This document shows, one piece after another, positions 5,606-6,811 of a stretch of DNA of 6,811 bases; the stretch's first letter is position 1, and each line of letters starts with the position of its first letter. The stretch is from Spirochaetota bacterium. Lineage in GTDB: Bacteria; Spirochaetota; Spirochaetia; DTKZ01. The notes under the pieces were generated by a model that saw nothing but the letters and a program-made list of their open reading frames with translations, had not been told where the DNA came from and ran no database searches. Location: positions 1 to 6,811 of the forward strand of contig JAKQWJ010000274.1 of assembly GCA_029562045.1 (NCBI GenBank). Direction: 5' to 3'. The position numbers were made by a program, and so were the translations under genes.

Positions 5606-6664
5606 TCAAGAAGATTCCGCCCGCTCCAGGGTTTCATATTCCGCCTCCAGGGTCCAGATCCCGGTTCTCCGGACCTCCCGAACCATTTCCAGAACCAGGT
5701 CCCTCTCCTGGGCGCTCACCACCGGGAGGCCGTGGGGACCGTTCCGGTACCCGAAGCTCCGTCCCCGGGCCTCCTCGTCCCGGACGAAGGCCGCGTGCCG
5801 TTCGAGTCTGCTTCGAACCACGGCCCTCATGCGGGGCGGCTCCTTCAGGAGGGCGCCGGGGACGCTCTCCGCCAGGACCGGATCGATCTCGCAGCCCGCG
5901 CCGTTCCGTCCCGCGGCGGCGGCCGCCGCCAGGGTGGTGCCGGTCCCCAGAAAGGGGTCCAGCACCAGATCGCCCCGAAGGGAAAACATGCAGACCAGCC
6001 GGTAGGCCAGCTCCAGGGGGAAGGCCCCGCTCCGCTTCCGGGCCCCGCCGGTCTCCCCCTCCTGCCGCCGTCCCTGCAGCTCCCAGAGATCGGAGAACCA
6101 GCGGTTCCGCTCCTCCCAGAAGATGGCGCTCTCCCGGCGCCGTCTCCTGTCGGCGGCGGTGATGAAAACCCGCTTGTCCCCCTTGCGGAAGATCAGGATG
6201 TACTCGTGCTCCAGGGTGGGGTAGGCCCCGGCGGGAAGCATGCCGGACCCCATGAACTTGTTGGGGGCGTTGGTGGTCTTCCGCCACAGGATGACGGGAA
6301 GAGTCTCGAAACCCAGGGCGGCCAGGATCTCGGTGACCCGGGAATGGTTGCTGTAAAGACGGAAATTCCCCCCCACGGTGCGGACTGCGTCCCCGATGTT
6401 GACGCAGAGAAAGCCTCCGTCCCCCAGGACTCGGCGGCATTCCATCCAGACCGGCTCCAGCGTCCGGTGCATCAGATCGAAGGCCCTGACCCCGTCCCCC
6501 TCCTCCAGGGCCCGGGCGGTCTCCGCGTCCGCCGCTCCGAACTGCCCGTCCCACATGCGGATCATGGGATAGGGAGGGGAGGTGACGATGAGCTGAACCG
6601 AGCCGTCGGGAATCCCCGCCTGGGGCAGGGTCAGGGGGTGGATCCGGTGCCGGGTGGGGGTCAT
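5606..6664 (-). CDS. Site-specific DNA methyltransferase, beta class (N4-cytosine or N6-adenine)
   Basis: This 352-residue protein transfers a methyl group from S-adenosylmethionine to an exocyclic amino group in DNA. Motif order is that of the beta class (N6_N4 methylase domain): catalytic motif IV TSPPYP (28-33) comes first, the AdoMet-binding motif I DPFLGTGTT (236-244) near the C-terminal side, then GCEID (258-261 region). The middle part (about 130-230) contains NKFMGSGMLPAGAYP and EHEYILIFRKG, common in this family, and a basic patch DRRRRRES (172-179), and is where the target-recognition region should lie. SPPY favours N4-cytosine over the DPPY of many adenine enzymes, but this is not decisive. 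The ATG at 6664 has GGGGAG 8 nt upstream. About 80 residues follow the catalytic domain and look helical and charged. No restriction enzyme gene is adjacent on the visible side, so it looks solitary. Confidence 0.9.
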   Translation of the reverse strand: MTPTRHRIHPLTLPQAGIPDGSVQLIVTSPPYPMIRMWDGQFGAADAETARALEEGDGVRAFDLMHRTLEPVWMECRRVLGDGGFLCVNIGDAVRTVGGNFRLYSNHSRVTEILAALGFETLPVILWRKTTNAPNKFMGSGMLPAGAYPTLEHEYILIFRKGDKRVFITAADRRRRRESAIFWEERNRWFSDLWELQGRRQEGETGGARKRSGAFPLELAYRLVCMFSLRGDLVLDPFLGTGTTLAAAAAAGRNGAGCEIDPVLAESVPGALLKEPPRMRAVVRSRLERHAAFVRDEEARGRSFGYRNGPHGLPVVSAQERDLVLEMVREVRRTGIWTLEAEYETLERAESS

Positions 6665-6696
6665 CGGCGCCTCTCCCCGGCGGGTCCGGAAGCTCC

Positions 6697-6749
6697 GCGG
6701 CTTTTCCCGCCCGCCCCTTTACGCAGCGCCGGAAAGGGGAAAAGACCGC
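6697..6749. repeat. Overlapping inverted repeats in the methyltransferase leader
   Basis: The terminal 147 nt (6665-6811) contain no gene I can support. Two inverted repeats compete for the same bases. The outer one pairs GCGG plus CTTTTCCC (6697-6708) with GGGAAAAG plus CCGC (6737-6744 and 6746-6749), 12 bp with a single bulged A at 6745. The inner one pairs CCCCTTT (6714-6720) with AAAGGGG (6733-6739). They share 6737-6739 and cannot form together. They lie 33-85 nt upstream of the methyltransferase ATG. No T-tract follows on either strand and no good promoter hexamers are visible, so a regulatory role is only a possibility. Confidence 0.35.
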
Positions 6750-6811
6750 GCCGTCGGGCGGATCCGGCAAATCCGACCGTCCCCGCGAACCGGACCGGCC
6801 CGGAAAGCCCG

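Noticed and set aside
4893..6723. CCCTTTACG occurs in both intergenic gaps, on the minus strand near 4893-4901 and on the plus strand at 6715-6723, considered as a shared operator.
   Set aside because: Only two copies, in opposite orientations relative to the downstream genes and at different distances from them; chance is the simpler explanation.
5634..6770. A minus-strand frame reading through the methyltransferase in another phase, beginning in the upstream gap.
   Set aside because: Low-complexity Pro/Gly/Arg composition and overlap with an intact methyltransferase gene mark it as a shadow.
6719..6811. A minus-strand frame open from the right edge to a TAA at 6719-6721, about 30 codons, possibly the end of another gene.
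   Set aside because: No recognisable motif and an arginine-rich, low-information composition; too short to support as coding without the sequence beyond the edge.

Overview
The window comes from a GC-rich bacterial chromosome. GC richness is plain by eye, with strong third-position G/C bias and long open frames in the antisense reading frames. Nothing seen here fixes the phylum: every gene belongs to a widespread bacterial family, and there are no rRNA, tRNA or lineage-marker genes. Coding density is high, genes overlap by 4 nt in places, and Shine-Dalgarno sites are mostly recognisable. I see no insertion sequence, integrase, CRISPR array, RNA gene or phage gene. It looks like ordinary core and metabolic chromosome.

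Left part (1-1272, plus strand): the 3' end of an acid-sugar kinase of the DUF1537/OtnK family overlaps by 4 nt an NAD-type beta-hydroxyacid dehydrogenase of the LtnD/GarR/3-hydroxyisobutyrate dehydrogenase family. The pair is typical of catabolism of four-carbon sugar acids such as threonate and erythronate: the dehydrogenase oxidises the acid and the kinase phosphorylates the oxo-acid. The operon probably began left of the window.

Middle part (1311-4802, minus strand, convergent with the first operon): a three-gene unit reads proA, then proB, then an aldo/keto reductase. proA and proB overlap by an ATGA and the reductase follows 28 nt after proB. ProB phosphorylates glutamate and ProA reduces the acyl phosphate to glutamate-5-semialdehyde, the first two steps to proline. 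A perfect TATAAT just upstream of proA is the likely promoter -10 box. proC is not in the window.

Right part (5010-6664, minus strand): a beta-class DNA methyltransferase with a TSPPY motif and no visible restriction partner is followed by a COQ7-type di-iron hydroxylase (demethoxyubiquinone hydroxylase family). The two probably share a transcript. A 207-nt gap with a strong GC hairpin separates them from the proline operon. The last 147 nt (6665-6811) hold no gene I can support but contain two mutually exclusive inverted repeats in the methyltransferase leader.

I did not find a convincing undescribed system. The items most worth a second look are the reversed proA-proB order with an attached aldo/keto reductase, the methyltransferase-COQ7 pairing, and the alternative hairpins upstream of the methyltransferase.
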